From a virus, in the IMG/VR virus record IMGVR_UViG_3300023202_000247, positions 62,001 to 126,000 of that record: DNA of 64,000 bases; one strand, written 5' to 3'. A program made the translations under genes and the position numbers. Below the pieces are notes generated by a model. The model was not told the DNA's origin. It was given only the letters and a program-made list of their open reading frames with translations, and made no database searches. Each line of letters opens with the position of its first letter. The first letter of the stretch is position 1. Positions 55,147 to 62,856 of the stretch are shown piece by piece.

Positions 55147-57549
55147 ATGTCATTTAAATATCAAGTTACTAAAATCAGCGATAATCATTATGTATTGGAA
55201 AAGATGAAAGATATGAAATGCGATGTACATGCATATCTTTCAGAAAAGCTATATAATCTCTCAGAAGAGGGATTGTGGACTCAAGCATATAATTCTGCAT
55301 CACACGAAGGTGTAAAGGGTGTGTACCTAATGCCTGACTGTTTGTCTGATGATACTGAGGTTTTAACGCCGCAAGGATTTACAAAAATATCAGAATTGTC
55401 TTCAGATACAAAAATTGCAAATGTTATAATCACGGATAAGGGTGCTCAAGGGGTTTATTGGAAAGAGCCAAAAGTAATTATACATAGAGAATTAAGAGAA
55501 AATGAAAGGGTTTTCTCACACACTTTTCAAAGATTAAACAAAAGTATTTTAACAACAGAAGGGCATAGGCACCCTTTTACTGTTAATGAATGTACAACTG
55601 ATATTATCAGCAAAGAAATGCCTAAAGAAGCCTTCGTTAAAAATTTTATTTGGTATGGAAATGATTCTGAAACTCGTCAGCGTATAAAACTTACAGATGA
55701 TGAAATAAAACTTATTACATGGATTGTTGGCGATGGAAATATAACACATAATAAAAATAACGCTAATAAAAGAATTAGGTTTGGGTTCAAAAAAATTAGA
55801 AAAATTCAGCGAGTAACTTTTCTTCTTAATGAAATTGGTCTAAATTATACTGTTTGTAAGTCTGACAAACAAACTGAAATTTATATAAACACAAGCTCTA
55901 GTCAAAAATTTATTGATATTGTTGGAGATAATAAAGAATATCCAAAGAATTGGATATCTGATTTGAATCAGAATCAAGCATCTATGATGATAGATGAAAT
56001 GCTAATGATAGATGGAGACTGGGAAAATCATAATAAAATGGGCAGTAGTGTCATATATACATCTAGAAAAACTGATGCTGATTTTATCAGCAGCGTTGTT
56101 TCTAAGTATATTGGGTGTGCAAACATTAAGTTTGATGAAAAAAGATATGATAATGGATGCTGGAAGATATCTATAATTAAAGGTGAAAATCTGCAAAAGT
56201 CATCTAAAAATGGTTTACATAATACTAAAGTTATAACCAATGTATCTAGCTATACAGGAAAGGTTGTTTGCATTACCTGCGACTCTGGGTATTTTATAGC
56301 TCGTCAAAATGGACTTACGTTTGTAACTGGTAATTGCCACCTCGGCTATGGCATTCCAGTTGGTGGTGTTGTTGTTACAGATGACGTTATCATTCAGGCT
56401 GGATCTGGATATGATATCTCGTGCGGTGTAGTGTATATGAAAGTTCCGAAGTTGCATGCTTCGGACATTGCAAGTTGGCAAAAGCGAGAGAGCTGGGTGC
56501 GTGAAGTATCCAAGCGTATTGCTTTGGGCGTTGGCTCTCATCGTCCGAGTAAGATGAAAGAGTTTCAATCTAAAGATACTCATGAAATCTTGCGTCACGG
56601 AGCAAAGGCAATCGGAATCAATTCTGACTTTTGTGAGCGACAGTTCATTCCGATTCGTGGCAACATCGACTTTGAAAAGATTGAAAAGGCTTGGGGCAAA
56701 GCTACTGGTCAGCTTGGATCGGTTGGTGGTGGCAATCATTTCGTAGAAATGCAAGTCGATGAAAATGATGGAAGTGTTTGGGTAATGATCCATTGCGGTT
56801 CTCGTGGTTATGGTTGGCAAACAGCTAATCATTTCTTTTACGAGGGCGCAAAGCATCGTGGCCTTCCCATGAATAGAAGAGAGTCCAGTTGGCTTCGTAT
56901 CGACGAGGATCTTGGCAAAGAATATTGGGCTTACCATAACAGTGCTGCAAACTATGCGGTGGCTAATCGTCACATCATCGTAGAGGGCATTCAGGAAGCT
57001 TTGCGCAAGGTTTGGAAAACTGAAGGCGAGCTTTACTACGAAATCAGTCACAACCTCGTTCAAGAGGAAACGTTGGTATTACCTGATGGTTCGCATACCA
57101 AAGGTTTCGTTCATCGTAAAGGAGCGACGAGAGCTTTTCCAGCTGGGCATCCCGATCTCATCGGAACCAAGTGGGAGAAGACTGGTCATCCATGTCTAAT
57201 TCCGGGCAGTATGTATGACGGAGCTGCAATCCTTTTTCCATTGGAAGGTGCTTATCAAACCGCGTGCTCAGTGAATCATGGTTCAGGTCGCCTCATGGCT
57301 AGAGGTCAGGCAAAGAAAAAGCTAAAGCCCAAGCAGCAGTTTATCGATGACCAGATGCGCACAGTGAAGCGTAAGCTGGGCGGCATCGAAGTCAGAGGTA
57401 TCGTAGGTAATACCAAGAAAACTCCACTTGATGAATGCGGTCACGTTTACAAGAATTTGGATGATGTGCTTGGAGTTCTAGAAGACGAAGGTATTGCAAA
57501 GGTAAAGCATAGACTGTACCCAGTTGCAAACCTAAAGGGTACCGACTGA
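55147..57549 (+). CDS. rtcB: RtcB RNA ligase interrupted by an intein
   Basis: 800 codons; removing the intein (residues 65-396) leaves 468 residues, normal for RtcB. The exteins join as MPD-CHLGYGIPVGG, the conserved metal-binding Cys/His site, then GSGYDISCGVVY, GGGNHFVEMQ, MIHCGSRGYG, YYEISHNLVQEE, VHRKGATRAFPAG, LIPGSMYDGAAI and NHGSGRLMARG, with the guanylated His in the NHGSGR motif. RtcB uses GTP and Mn2+ to join 2',3'-cyclic-phosphate or 3'-phosphate ends to 5'-OH ends, as in archaeal/animal tRNA splicing and bacterial RNA repair. The gene stands alone between a terminator-like hairpin and the next promoter. Confidence 0.96.
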   Translation: MSFKYQVTKISDNHYVLEKMKDMKCDVHAYLSEKLYNLSEEGLWTQAYNSASHEGVKGVYLMPDCLSDDTEVLTPQGFTKISELSSDTKIANVIITDKGAQGVYWKEPKVIIHRELRENERVFSHTFQRLNKSILTTEGHRHPFTVNECTTDIISKEMPKEAFVKNFIWYGNDSETRQRIKLTDDEIKLITWIVGDGNITHNKNNANKRIRFGFKKIRKIQRVTFLLNEIGLNYTVCKSDKQTEIYINTSSSQKFIDIVGDNKEYPKNWISDLNQNQASMMIDEMLMIDGDWENHNKMGSSVIYTSRKTDADFISSVVSKYIGCANIKFDEKRYDNGCWKISIIKGENLQKSSKNGLHNTKVITNVSSYTGKVVCITCDSGYFIARQNGLTFVTGNCHLGYGIPVGGVVVTDDVIIQAGSGYDISCGVVYMKVPKLHASDIASWQKRESWVREVSKRIALGVGSHRPSKMKEFQSKDTHEILRHGAKAIGINSDFCERQFIPIRGNIDFEKIEKAWGKATGQLGSVGGGNHFVEMQVDENDGSVWVMIHCGSRGYGWQTANHFFYEGAKHRGLPMNRRESSWLRIDEDLGKEYWAYHNSAANYAVANRHIIVEGIQEALRKVWKTEGELYYEISHNLVQEETLVLPDGSHTKGFVHRKGATRAFPAGHPDLIGTKWEKTGHPCLIPGSMYDGAAILFPLEGAYQTACSVNHGSGRLMARGQAKKKLKPKQQFIDDQMRTVKRKLGGIEVRGIVGNTKKTPLDECGHVYKNLDDVLGVLEDEGIAKVKHRLYPVANLKGTD
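55339..56334 (+). other. Intein with LAGLIDADG-type endonuclease, at the RtcB metal-binding Cys
   Basis: 332 residues from CLSDDTEVLTPQGF to FVTGN, followed by the extein +1 Cys. Block B is LTTEGHRHPF; the C-terminal region is VVCITCDSGYFIARQNGLTF, then VTGN. Two dodecapeptide-like motifs, LITWIVGDGN and MIDEMLMIDGDW, mark a LAGLIDADG homing endonuclease. The insertion point, right before the catalytic Cys, is the kind of site inteins use in archaeal RtcB. Confidence 0.9.
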
Positions 57550-57584
57550 TCCCTAAGGTCTCACCCCTAAGTTGCCGAAAATGT

Positions 57585-57646
57585 TTGACAAACGAGGGTG
57601 GTGGGTTAGACTGTCTCTGTAAGACGGGTCTGTGACCCCACCACCC
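57585..57646 (+). promoter_or_regulatory. Promoter overlapped by a GC-rich hairpin
   Basis: TTGACA at 57585-57590 and TTAGACT at 57606-57612. The spacer carries GGGTGGTGGG (57596-57605), perfectly complementary to CCCACCACCC (57637-57646). The 5' arm lies upstream of the start point, so the inverted repeat acts at the DNA level; it could be an operator spanning the promoter. Confidence 0.65.
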
Positions 57647-57657
57647 TAAGGACTGAG

Positions 57658-58059
57658 ATGCGAAATCTAGACGCCGAGCAACTTAAGGAACTTTGCGAAA
57701 GTAACCCAGCACTGCGCGAGGAATTTACTCGAGCCATCAAGACTCGAATTGAAACGTACGAGAGTCTTCTCTCAACTATTCAGAAAAAAGAGACTGTCGT
57801 CTCCAAGACAAAGCCAAAAGTAACGAAACCCGTTGATAACAAGTTGACACATGCTCAAGCTGTGCTAGCTATTCTTGGCGATCATCCCAGCGGTCTTACT
57901 CCGAAGCAGATGATGGATAAAGCTAAACAGTATAACCATCACTTCTCCAATAGCATTTATGCAACGCTCGGTTCCATGAAACATCATGGTCGAGTGAAGG
58001 TTATCAAAGGCAGACAGCAGCGGTACAATCGTTACGCACTTGCAACCTCCACCAAGTAA
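57658..58059 (+). CDS. Winged-helix-like DNA-binding protein
   Basis: 133 residues. The N-terminal half is a helical, charged stretch; the C-terminal half (about 63-130) reads as a winged helix: HAQAVLAILGDHPSGLTPKQMMDKA, SNSIYATLGSMKHHGRVKVIKG. Own promoter with an inverted repeat and own terminator suggest autoregulation. Confidence 0.72.
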   Translation: MRNLDAEQLKELCESNPALREEFTRAIKTRIETYESLLSTIQKKETVVSKTKPKVTKPVDNKLTHAQAVLAILGDHPSGLTPKQMMDKAKQYNHHFSNSIYATLGSMKHHGRVKVIKGRQQRYNRYALATSTK

Positions 58060-58065
58060 CACGAG

Positions 58066-58091
58066 AAAAGCCGGGATCTTCCCGGCTTTTT
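58066..58091 (+). terminator. Rho-independent terminator
   Basis: AAAAGCCGGGA (58066-58076), TCT loop, TCCCGGCTTTTT (58080-58091). Ends the winged-helix gene transcript. Confidence 0.92.
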
Positions 58092-58103
58092 GCTTTGAAC
58101 ACA

Positions 58104-58391
58104 ATGAAACATTTTGAAGATATATGGAATGCAGCTGAAGATATAGCTGCACAAGAAGAGTTGGGTAACCTGCAACGATATGAAGTCGTTGCAAAAATGA
58201 TGGTAGCCCTTGACAAATGCTCTTCCAATGGCAATAGTGAAGGGACACATGATGCACTTGGTGAAATTTTATTTCAACTATGTGCTTTGACTAGGAGTTA
58301 TAATGCAAACTCTGCCCTCGCACTCAAGATGGCCATTGAAAAACACAAGCAGGAGCTTTTGGATCCTGACGATCCTGACACTCCTGACTAG
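58104..58391 (+). CDS. Hypothetical protein, 95 aa
   Basis: ATG at 58104 (MKHFEDIWNAAEDIAAQ...). Helical, acidic C-terminus (DPDDPDTPD). It overlaps the start of the following secreted protein by 89 nt, an unusually long overlap. Function unknown. Confidence 0.58.
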   Translation: MKHFEDIWNAAEDIAAQEELGNLQRYEVVAKMMVALDKCSSNGNSEGTHDALGEILFQLCALTRSYNANSALALKMAIEKHKQELLDPDDPDTPD

Positions 58392-58926
58392 TACAGCTTT
58401 TGCGTCGGATGAAAAAGCTCTGGGACATATGCCTCCACTTCCATCCGAACAGTTAAAGCAACCGATTTACATCAGTGAGTGCGGGCTGCGTATCAGAGAG
58501 TGGCGTGGCACCGTAATGAATGCAGAACGTCTTTCCAGGGTTAAAAAGCTTTGCACATTGGCTGTGAACAAGTTTTACCCATTTGCTCAGCTAATGGGAT
58601 TGCAAATTCACAACGAGTCAAAGTTCTCGTTTGATATTGCATTCATTCCAGATAATTCTGATTATCGTGGAATAAATGATACCAAATATCGTTTTTTTTA
58701 TCGTAGTTCCAAAAATGTTTGGGGCTATACTAGTAGGACGAATCAATTCATTTTTACAATTTCGAGCGTTTTAATATCAGAAATGTCATTTGTTTTGCCT
58801 CATGAAATGTTTCATGCATTGAGCATGCATCATGGAATTTTTGACGCACACTCTGATGATATTGAGGATTGTATTAAAATTGATGAACAATATGCTCTTG
58901 CTTTTGAAAAATATGTCAGACAATAA
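58303..58926 (+). CDS. Secreted HExxH metallopeptidase-like protein
   Basis: 207 residues. A signal-peptide-like segment (SFWILTILTLLTSTAFAS, about 18-35) with cleavage after AFA is likely. VLPHEMFHALSMHHG (about 167-181) contains HEMFH, the HExxH zinc site of gluzincin-like peptidases. No other domain recognised. It would act in the periplasm. A later in-frame start just before the signal is possible. Confidence 0.62.
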   Translation: MQTLPSHSRWPLKNTSRSFWILTILTLLTSTAFASDEKALGHMPPLPSEQLKQPIYISECGLRIREWRGTVMNAERLSRVKKLCTLAVNKFYPFAQLMGLQIHNESKFSFDIAFIPDNSDYRGINDTKYRFFYRSSKNVWGYTSRTNQFIFTISSVLISEMSFVLPHEMFHALSMHHGIFDAHSDDIEDCIKIDEQYALAFEKYVRQ

Positions 58927-58940
58927 TTTGGCATACTATT

Positions 58941-59294
58941 ATGATTCGCAAGGCGTTACATTTTGCAAATAGGTTCGAGAAGCTTGCTAGTGCTGAGCTG
59001 ATAAAAGATATACTCAAACGTAATATGCGCATACTACTTCTCAATAGTGGTATGCAAACCAATGAGTTTAGAGTTACACCGGACCAAATTGAGGCAATTA
59101 TACCTGGAAATGCGCCACCTTACACAGTAATGTTGCGTTTAACAGGTGCAACTCTACCAGATGATCCCGCTACACGAGCGTATGCTGTACGCGCATTGCG
59201 CGACAATGCGGAGAATTTGTTGAGAAATAAAATGCCTGGATATGATATCACGGTTGATATCGATGAAGGTAGTAGAGTAAAACCTCTTTCGTGA
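58941..59294 (+). CDS. Hypothetical protein, 117 aa
   Basis: Alpha/beta protein with DQIEAIIPGNAPPYTVMLRL. Last + strand gene before a convergent minus-strand pair. No family recognised. Confidence 0.62.
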   Translation: MIRKALHFANRFEKLASAELIKDILKRNMRILLLNSGMQTNEFRVTPDQIEAIIPGNAPPYTVMLRLTGATLPDDPATRAYAVRALRDNAENLLRNKMPGYDITVDIDEGSRVKPLS

Positions 59295-59321
59295 AGAGCG
59301 ATTGGGGTTTAACACCCCTTT

Positions 59322-59780
59322 TTACCCCGCCTTTTCCGATTTTTCTTTGTTGCGGGCGCGATACTCTTTCATTTTCTCTTTATACGCTTTCATGCAACGT
59401 GCACAACGGCAATTGTGTTTGCGATACATCCAGTATGTGCCATGGCGCGGCTTCGGAGTGGAAAAATCCCAACTTTCTTTGGACTTTGCTTTATGACAGT
59501 CTGCGCAAAGCAGTTGAACCTTTTTTAATTCTTTTTTCACCTCAGCATCAGACACTGAGTGTACATCGCTCATTCTAATCTTTTTATTCTTTCTATTCTT
59601 ATGATCAATGTGAAGGTTTTTCTTAGAGCCACAGCGAGAACACTTGCCTCCCAACTCTTTGATTACTTGGTCACGCTTCGTTCTATATCGATTTGCCATG
59701 TACTCACGAAAATACTCATTACGATCCGTAGCTTCGGCAAAAAGCGTTGCTAATTTTAGTACAAGATCATAACGAGACAT
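59322..59780 (-). CDS. HNH endonuclease
   Basis: 152 residues on the minus strand. CSRCGSKKNLHIDHKNR and LLCADCHKAKS form an HNH/McrA-type zinc-finger nuclease. A C-terminal module (HGTYWMYRKHNCRCARC) is the short Cys motif often found in phage free-standing HNH enzymes. Probably a free-standing homing or nicking endonuclease. It shares a base with the end of the minus-strand gene at 59780. Confidence 0.85.
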   Translation of the reverse strand: MSRYDLVLKLATLFAEATDRNEYFREYMANRYRTKRDQVIKELGGKCSRCGSKKNLHIDHKNRKNKKIRMSDVHSVSDAEVKKELKKVQLLCADCHKAKSKESWDFSTPKPRHGTYWMYRKHNCRCARCMKAYKEKMKEYRARNKEKSEKAG

Positions 59781-60235
59781 TATTTCGAAGCCCTCTTCAA
59801 AAGATATACATGGACTTCATGATTGTTTGCAATAGCCATTATCATATCATCTAGGCCCAATGTCATCGTATCATTCTTTTTCAATGCATCATAAGTTTTT
59901 TCGCTCAACTTTAAAAATGCTTGTTCCGCCATCAAACTTCTTTCCAGTAAATTTTCATAGCGGTTTTCAAATGTTTGAACGATGGAACTTTGCAAATCTT
60001 CTTTAGAGTCTAGTTCGTCAAAGACTCCCAAACATTTTTCCGCTGCCTCATCAACACTGCCACTCGTTGCCTCATATATTCTTTGAAACAAAAGATGATT
60101 CGCGTAATAACTTTCACCTTGAGCCTTCCAGTGTGCATCTTGATGTATCCTATACAATGCTCGCAAAAAAGCTACGTATGTGCTCATTATTTCAACAGAA
60201 TCTGAAACTGCCATTCTTATCATAGATATATACAT
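59780..60235 (-). CDS. Dps/ferritin-like protein
   Basis: 151 residues, minus strand. YRIHQDAHWKAQGESYYANHLLFQRIYEATSGSVDEAAEKC follows the Dps pattern H-x-x-x-H-W...H-x-x-F-x-x-x-Y-E...x-D-E-x-A-E, whose His/Asp/Glu residues make the interfacial ferroxidase site. Dps shells bind DNA or store iron and protect from oxidative damage. The start could be an internal Met; the gap to the divergent gene at 60253 is only 17 nt if the longest form is used. Confidence 0.72.
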   Translation of the reverse strand: MYISMIRMAVSDSVEIMSTYVAFLRALYRIHQDAHWKAQGESYYANHLLFQRIYEATSGSVDEAAEKCLGVFDELDSKEDLQSSIVQTFENRYENLLERSLMAEQAFLKLSEKTYDALKKNDTMTLGLDDMIMAIANNHEVHVYLLKRASK

Positions 60236-60252
60236 AAATATTAGAATGAATT

Positions 60253-60996
60253 ATGAAAAACAGAAATCTAAATATCCCTGTAAAAACAGGAGCAACTGTT
60301 ACCGTTGTTGGTGACATTCACGAACATCCCGATCAATTTTTTGAAATGATTGACCGGGTCAAACCCAGCAAAAAAAACATATTTGTCTCTGTTGGAGATG
60401 TTTATGACAAGGGTTATGGAACATCTACTGCTAATAAAATCTTAGCAGAGATGAAAAAATTATCAGAAAATGGTGTTGGTTTCATGGTAAAAGGCAACCA
60501 TGAACTAAAAAGATTGAAAAGAACAAGCAAAAAAGATTTTGATGAATATCTTCATTGGGTAAATAAGTTACCACTTGCCTTGTCGTTTTCGTTCAACAAT
60601 GGGAAAAGATTAACAGTTGTTCATGGTGGCATACTTCCCAAACACAATTGGAATGATTTAGTAGGTAATACTGATATTGTTTATGTTCGCAAGGTAGACG
60701 AATATGGTAATTATATAAAACTCAAATGGGTCAAGGATGATGACGGAACGAAACACCTAGAATACGCGAAGCCTGGTGTGTATTGGCATGAAAAATATGA
60801 TGGCCGGTTCGGGTACATTGCGTCCGGCCATGAGCCACAAAAGGATGGTGAGCCCAAGTGGTTCGAACATTCGTGCAACCTGGACACCGCATGCTATGAT
60901 ACTGGCGTACTTTGTGCCCAGGTTTTCAACGAGCGCGGGCGTGGAGAGCTAATAAAAATTCATGGAAAGGCTTGTTCTACTTATCCTGTTTACTAG
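60253..60996 (+). CDS. PPP-family metallophosphatase
   Basis: 247 residues. Calcineurin-like motifs: VVGDIHEHPDQF (G-D-x-H), VSVGDVYDKG (G-D-x-x-D-x-G), MVKGNHELK (G-N-H-E), VVHGGILP (H-G-G) and YIASGHEPQ (G-H). The order and spacing are those of bacterial PPP phosphatases, including the phosphatase module of bacterial Pnkp that heals 2',3'-cyclic phosphate RNA ends. No kinase or ligase domain is attached. It may dephosphorylate RNA ends, proteins or dinucleotides; RNA healing is attractive given the neighbours but not proven. Confidence 0.85.
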   Translation: MKNRNLNIPVKTGATVTVVGDIHEHPDQFFEMIDRVKPSKKNIFVSVGDVYDKGYGTSTANKILAEMKKLSENGVGFMVKGNHELKRLKRTSKKDFDEYLHWVNKLPLALSFSFNNGKRLTVVHGGILPKHNWNDLVGNTDIVYVRKVDEYGNYIKLKWVKDDDGTKHLEYAKPGVYWHEKYDGRFGYIASGHEPQKDGEPKWFEHSCNLDTACYDTGVLCAQVFNERGRGELIKIHGKACSTYPVY

Positions 60997-61912
60997 ACTT
61001 TCTAGCAGCCCTTTTCTTTTTAGTTTTTGGAGGATCGCACTCTTCCGGGCAAACAACGGAATCTATAACAGCGCTGATATCTTCAATTTTCATTTTTGAT
61101 CTAGAACCATCAGCGTTACGTGGAGCGCCACCAACAGTGCTACTGCCACCCCAGCCAGACTCCAACTTGTTCAACTCGGCATAAATTGTTTCTAATGAAA
61201 AGTTATCAATGAAGTCTGATCGTTTACCGATTGTAACTGCTGTAGACCCATCTTCCAGAGGTCTTATGATTGCAACTTTATCAAACTGTTGCCACACTTT
61301 GCTAAGCACATGAGGGTCGGTACTTTCTAGTAAAGCCCAGCCACGTTCATTTCGAAGAATTTTGAACTCACCGTGCTCGGGTTGTTTGGAAACCTCTATA
61401 CTAGAATCACCGTTAGCATACATTGTAATTCTATGTAGAATTGATTCTAGAATTGGTTTGAGTCCTTCATTTGATAACTTTTCATAGTCACCATTCCTTT
61501 TACTATCTGTTTCTGGTGCACAAACCCACTCAACTATCTTTTTCATTCCATTGATTTCTAGTGCGCCAACATATCTGTCACCTTTACCTATAGCAGTAAT
61601 TAACTTTTCAACTAGTGGTTCTTTACATCTATCTGGATATTTCAAACACCATATAGCTGCGCAAACATCAGCATCAACATCATTACAATAAGCAGTATAT
61701 AAACTAGGATCTAGTCCCAATTGTATTGCTGTCCAAGCTTGTTCACATGCACTTAAAGTTGGAAAGCGTAAACATCCGGCATGATGATCGAATGAATACT
61801 TGTGATTTTGCGTATCGATTGCTGGCCCTTGAACAAAACCATCCAGAGCTATCGAATACTCTGGTAGTTCCTTGAGCGCCATTACTTTGCCTCTTTCGAT
61901 AACGATATCCAT
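60977..61912 (-). CDS. DHH-superfamily phosphoesterase-like protein
   Basis: 311 residues, minus strand, overlapping the end of the phosphatase gene by 20 nt. HKYSFDHHAGC contains the D-H-H signature, YCNDVDADVCAAIW a second acidic motif, and ESGWGGSSTVGGAPRN resembles the DHHA1 G-G-[GS] substrate loop. The family includes nanoRNases and c-di-NMP phosphodiesterases. The C-terminus is Lys-rich. Start at 61912 fits GAGGTTAATT upstream. Confidence 0.7.
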   Translation of the reverse strand: MDIVIERGKVMALKELPEYSIALDGFVQGPAIDTQNHKYSFDHHAGCLRFPTLSACEQAWTAIQLGLDPSLYTAYCNDVDADVCAAIWCLKYPDRCKEPLVEKLITAIGKGDRYVGALEINGMKKIVEWVCAPETDSKRNGDYEKLSNEGLKPILESILHRITMYANGDSSIEVSKQPEHGEFKILRNERGWALLESTDPHVLSKVWQQFDKVAIIRPLEDGSTAVTIGKRSDFIDNFSLETIYAELNKLESGWGGSSTVGGAPRNADGSRSKMKIEDISAVIDSVVCPEECDPPKTKKKRAARKSSKQDK

Positions 61913-61992
61913 AATTAACCTCGCTTCTCAAACAGAATGTCCCGCGAATTTGCGCGGGACGACATGAGAAATCATAATCTTGGTTCTTCTGT

Positions 61993-62286
61993 ATGTCAAA
62001 AAACACCAAGCTCTACGTGATATTTTTTTTAAAGTCACTCGGCTTGATTATTTTAATCCTAAGCCCGTTTCTTTCGTTTTGGCTAACCAACCTCGGGCCA
62101 GAGGTTGAAAGTGAAATATTCATTGACGTAGGCTGCCTTTTCATCATTGGAGGTCTTCTCTTTCGCACGGGTGACGGTTTGAGTGACGAAAAACACAACC
62201 AAGACATTTTGAATCCAGCATTTTGGTTCGTACTTGCATCTGTTTGCATTGCAACCATTTTAGCATTTCACTACTTTTTGATTTAA
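61993..62286 (+). CDS. Three-helix membrane protein, 97 aa
   Basis: Hydrophobic segments at about 8-30 (LYVIFFLKSLGLIILILSPF), 42-57 (IDVGCLFIIGGLLF) and 75-95 (AFWFVLASVCIATILAFHYF). A small polytopic membrane protein; a holin-like role is possible but unsupported. Confidence 0.6.
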   Translation: MSKNTKLYVIFFLKSLGLIILILSPFLSFWLTNLGPEVESEIFIDVGCLFIIGGLLFRTGDGLSDEKHNQDILNPAFWFVLASVCIATILAFHYFLI

Positions 62287-62523
62287 AATTTCACACAAAC
62301 TCGACACCCAAAAAGATTCGAGATAAAAATTGTCGAGTTGGTCTTCGATATAGATCGTCCACGCATGGAGATGGTGAATGGTGAATGGTTTAGATCCTCT
62401 ACTAAGTAATAGCTGAGTAACAGTACTAGATCAGATCACTAGATCATGATCTATAGACATACTTTAGTATGGCAGTTTTTCGCAAATAGTTTTTTATGCG
62501 AATGTTTTCAGGATGTTTTGTAA
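62287..62523 (+). promoter_or_regulatory. Noncoding gap with palindromes before the HU-like gene
   Basis: No open frame of note in about 240 nt. It contains a doubled ATGGTGA word (62370-62390), a 14-bp perfect palindrome TAGATCATGATCTA (62440-62453) preceded by a related half (CTAGATCAGATCA), and an inverted repeat CATACTTTAGTATG (62458-62471). These look like binding sites controlling the operon starting at 62524. No clear -35/-10 pair was found. Confidence 0.5.
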
Positions 62524-62856
62524 GTGAGCGAAAATATTGACAAAATCTACGATTTGCCGCCAGATGTCGAGAAATATCTCGAAACCGTTGATGATGGTAC
62601 ATCCGTAACTTTAGATGGGTTGATGGAGCTTTTACAAGCTATAATTAGTAAATCTAGTCTTGATAAAGAACGTGTGAAAATAATAACTAGATTATTTTTT
62701 CAAGAAATGAGAACCGCACTTCTTCGAGGCGAGACTATTAGCATAAAAAAACTTGGTAAGTTCAAGGTATATAATCCAAACGATGGCTCTTCAAAGAAGA
62801 GAGTGTTTCTCAAATTTAAACCATCCCCGCAAATCATAAAGGATATAAATGGATGA
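62524..62856 (+). CDS. HU/IHF-like DNA-binding protein
   Basis: 110 residues from a GTG start. LLQAIISKSSLDKERVKIITRLFFQEMRTALLRGETISIKKLGKFKVYN has the HU pattern (helical body, G-E-x-[IV]-x-I-x-x-[FL]-G-x-F), followed by an arm and FKPSPQIIKDING. A longer acidic N-terminus (about 20 residues) precedes the core. It would bend or package phage DNA. Confidence 0.8.
   Translation: MSENIDKIYDLPPDVEKYLETVDDGTSVTLDGLMELLQAIISKSSLDKERVKIITRLFFQEMRTALLRGETISIKKLGKFKVYNPNDGSSKKRVFLKFKPSPQIIKDING

Noticed and set aside
56215-57063. 282-codon minus-strand frame inside rtcB
   Set aside because: The + strand frame encodes conserved RtcB motifs; the antisense frame has none.
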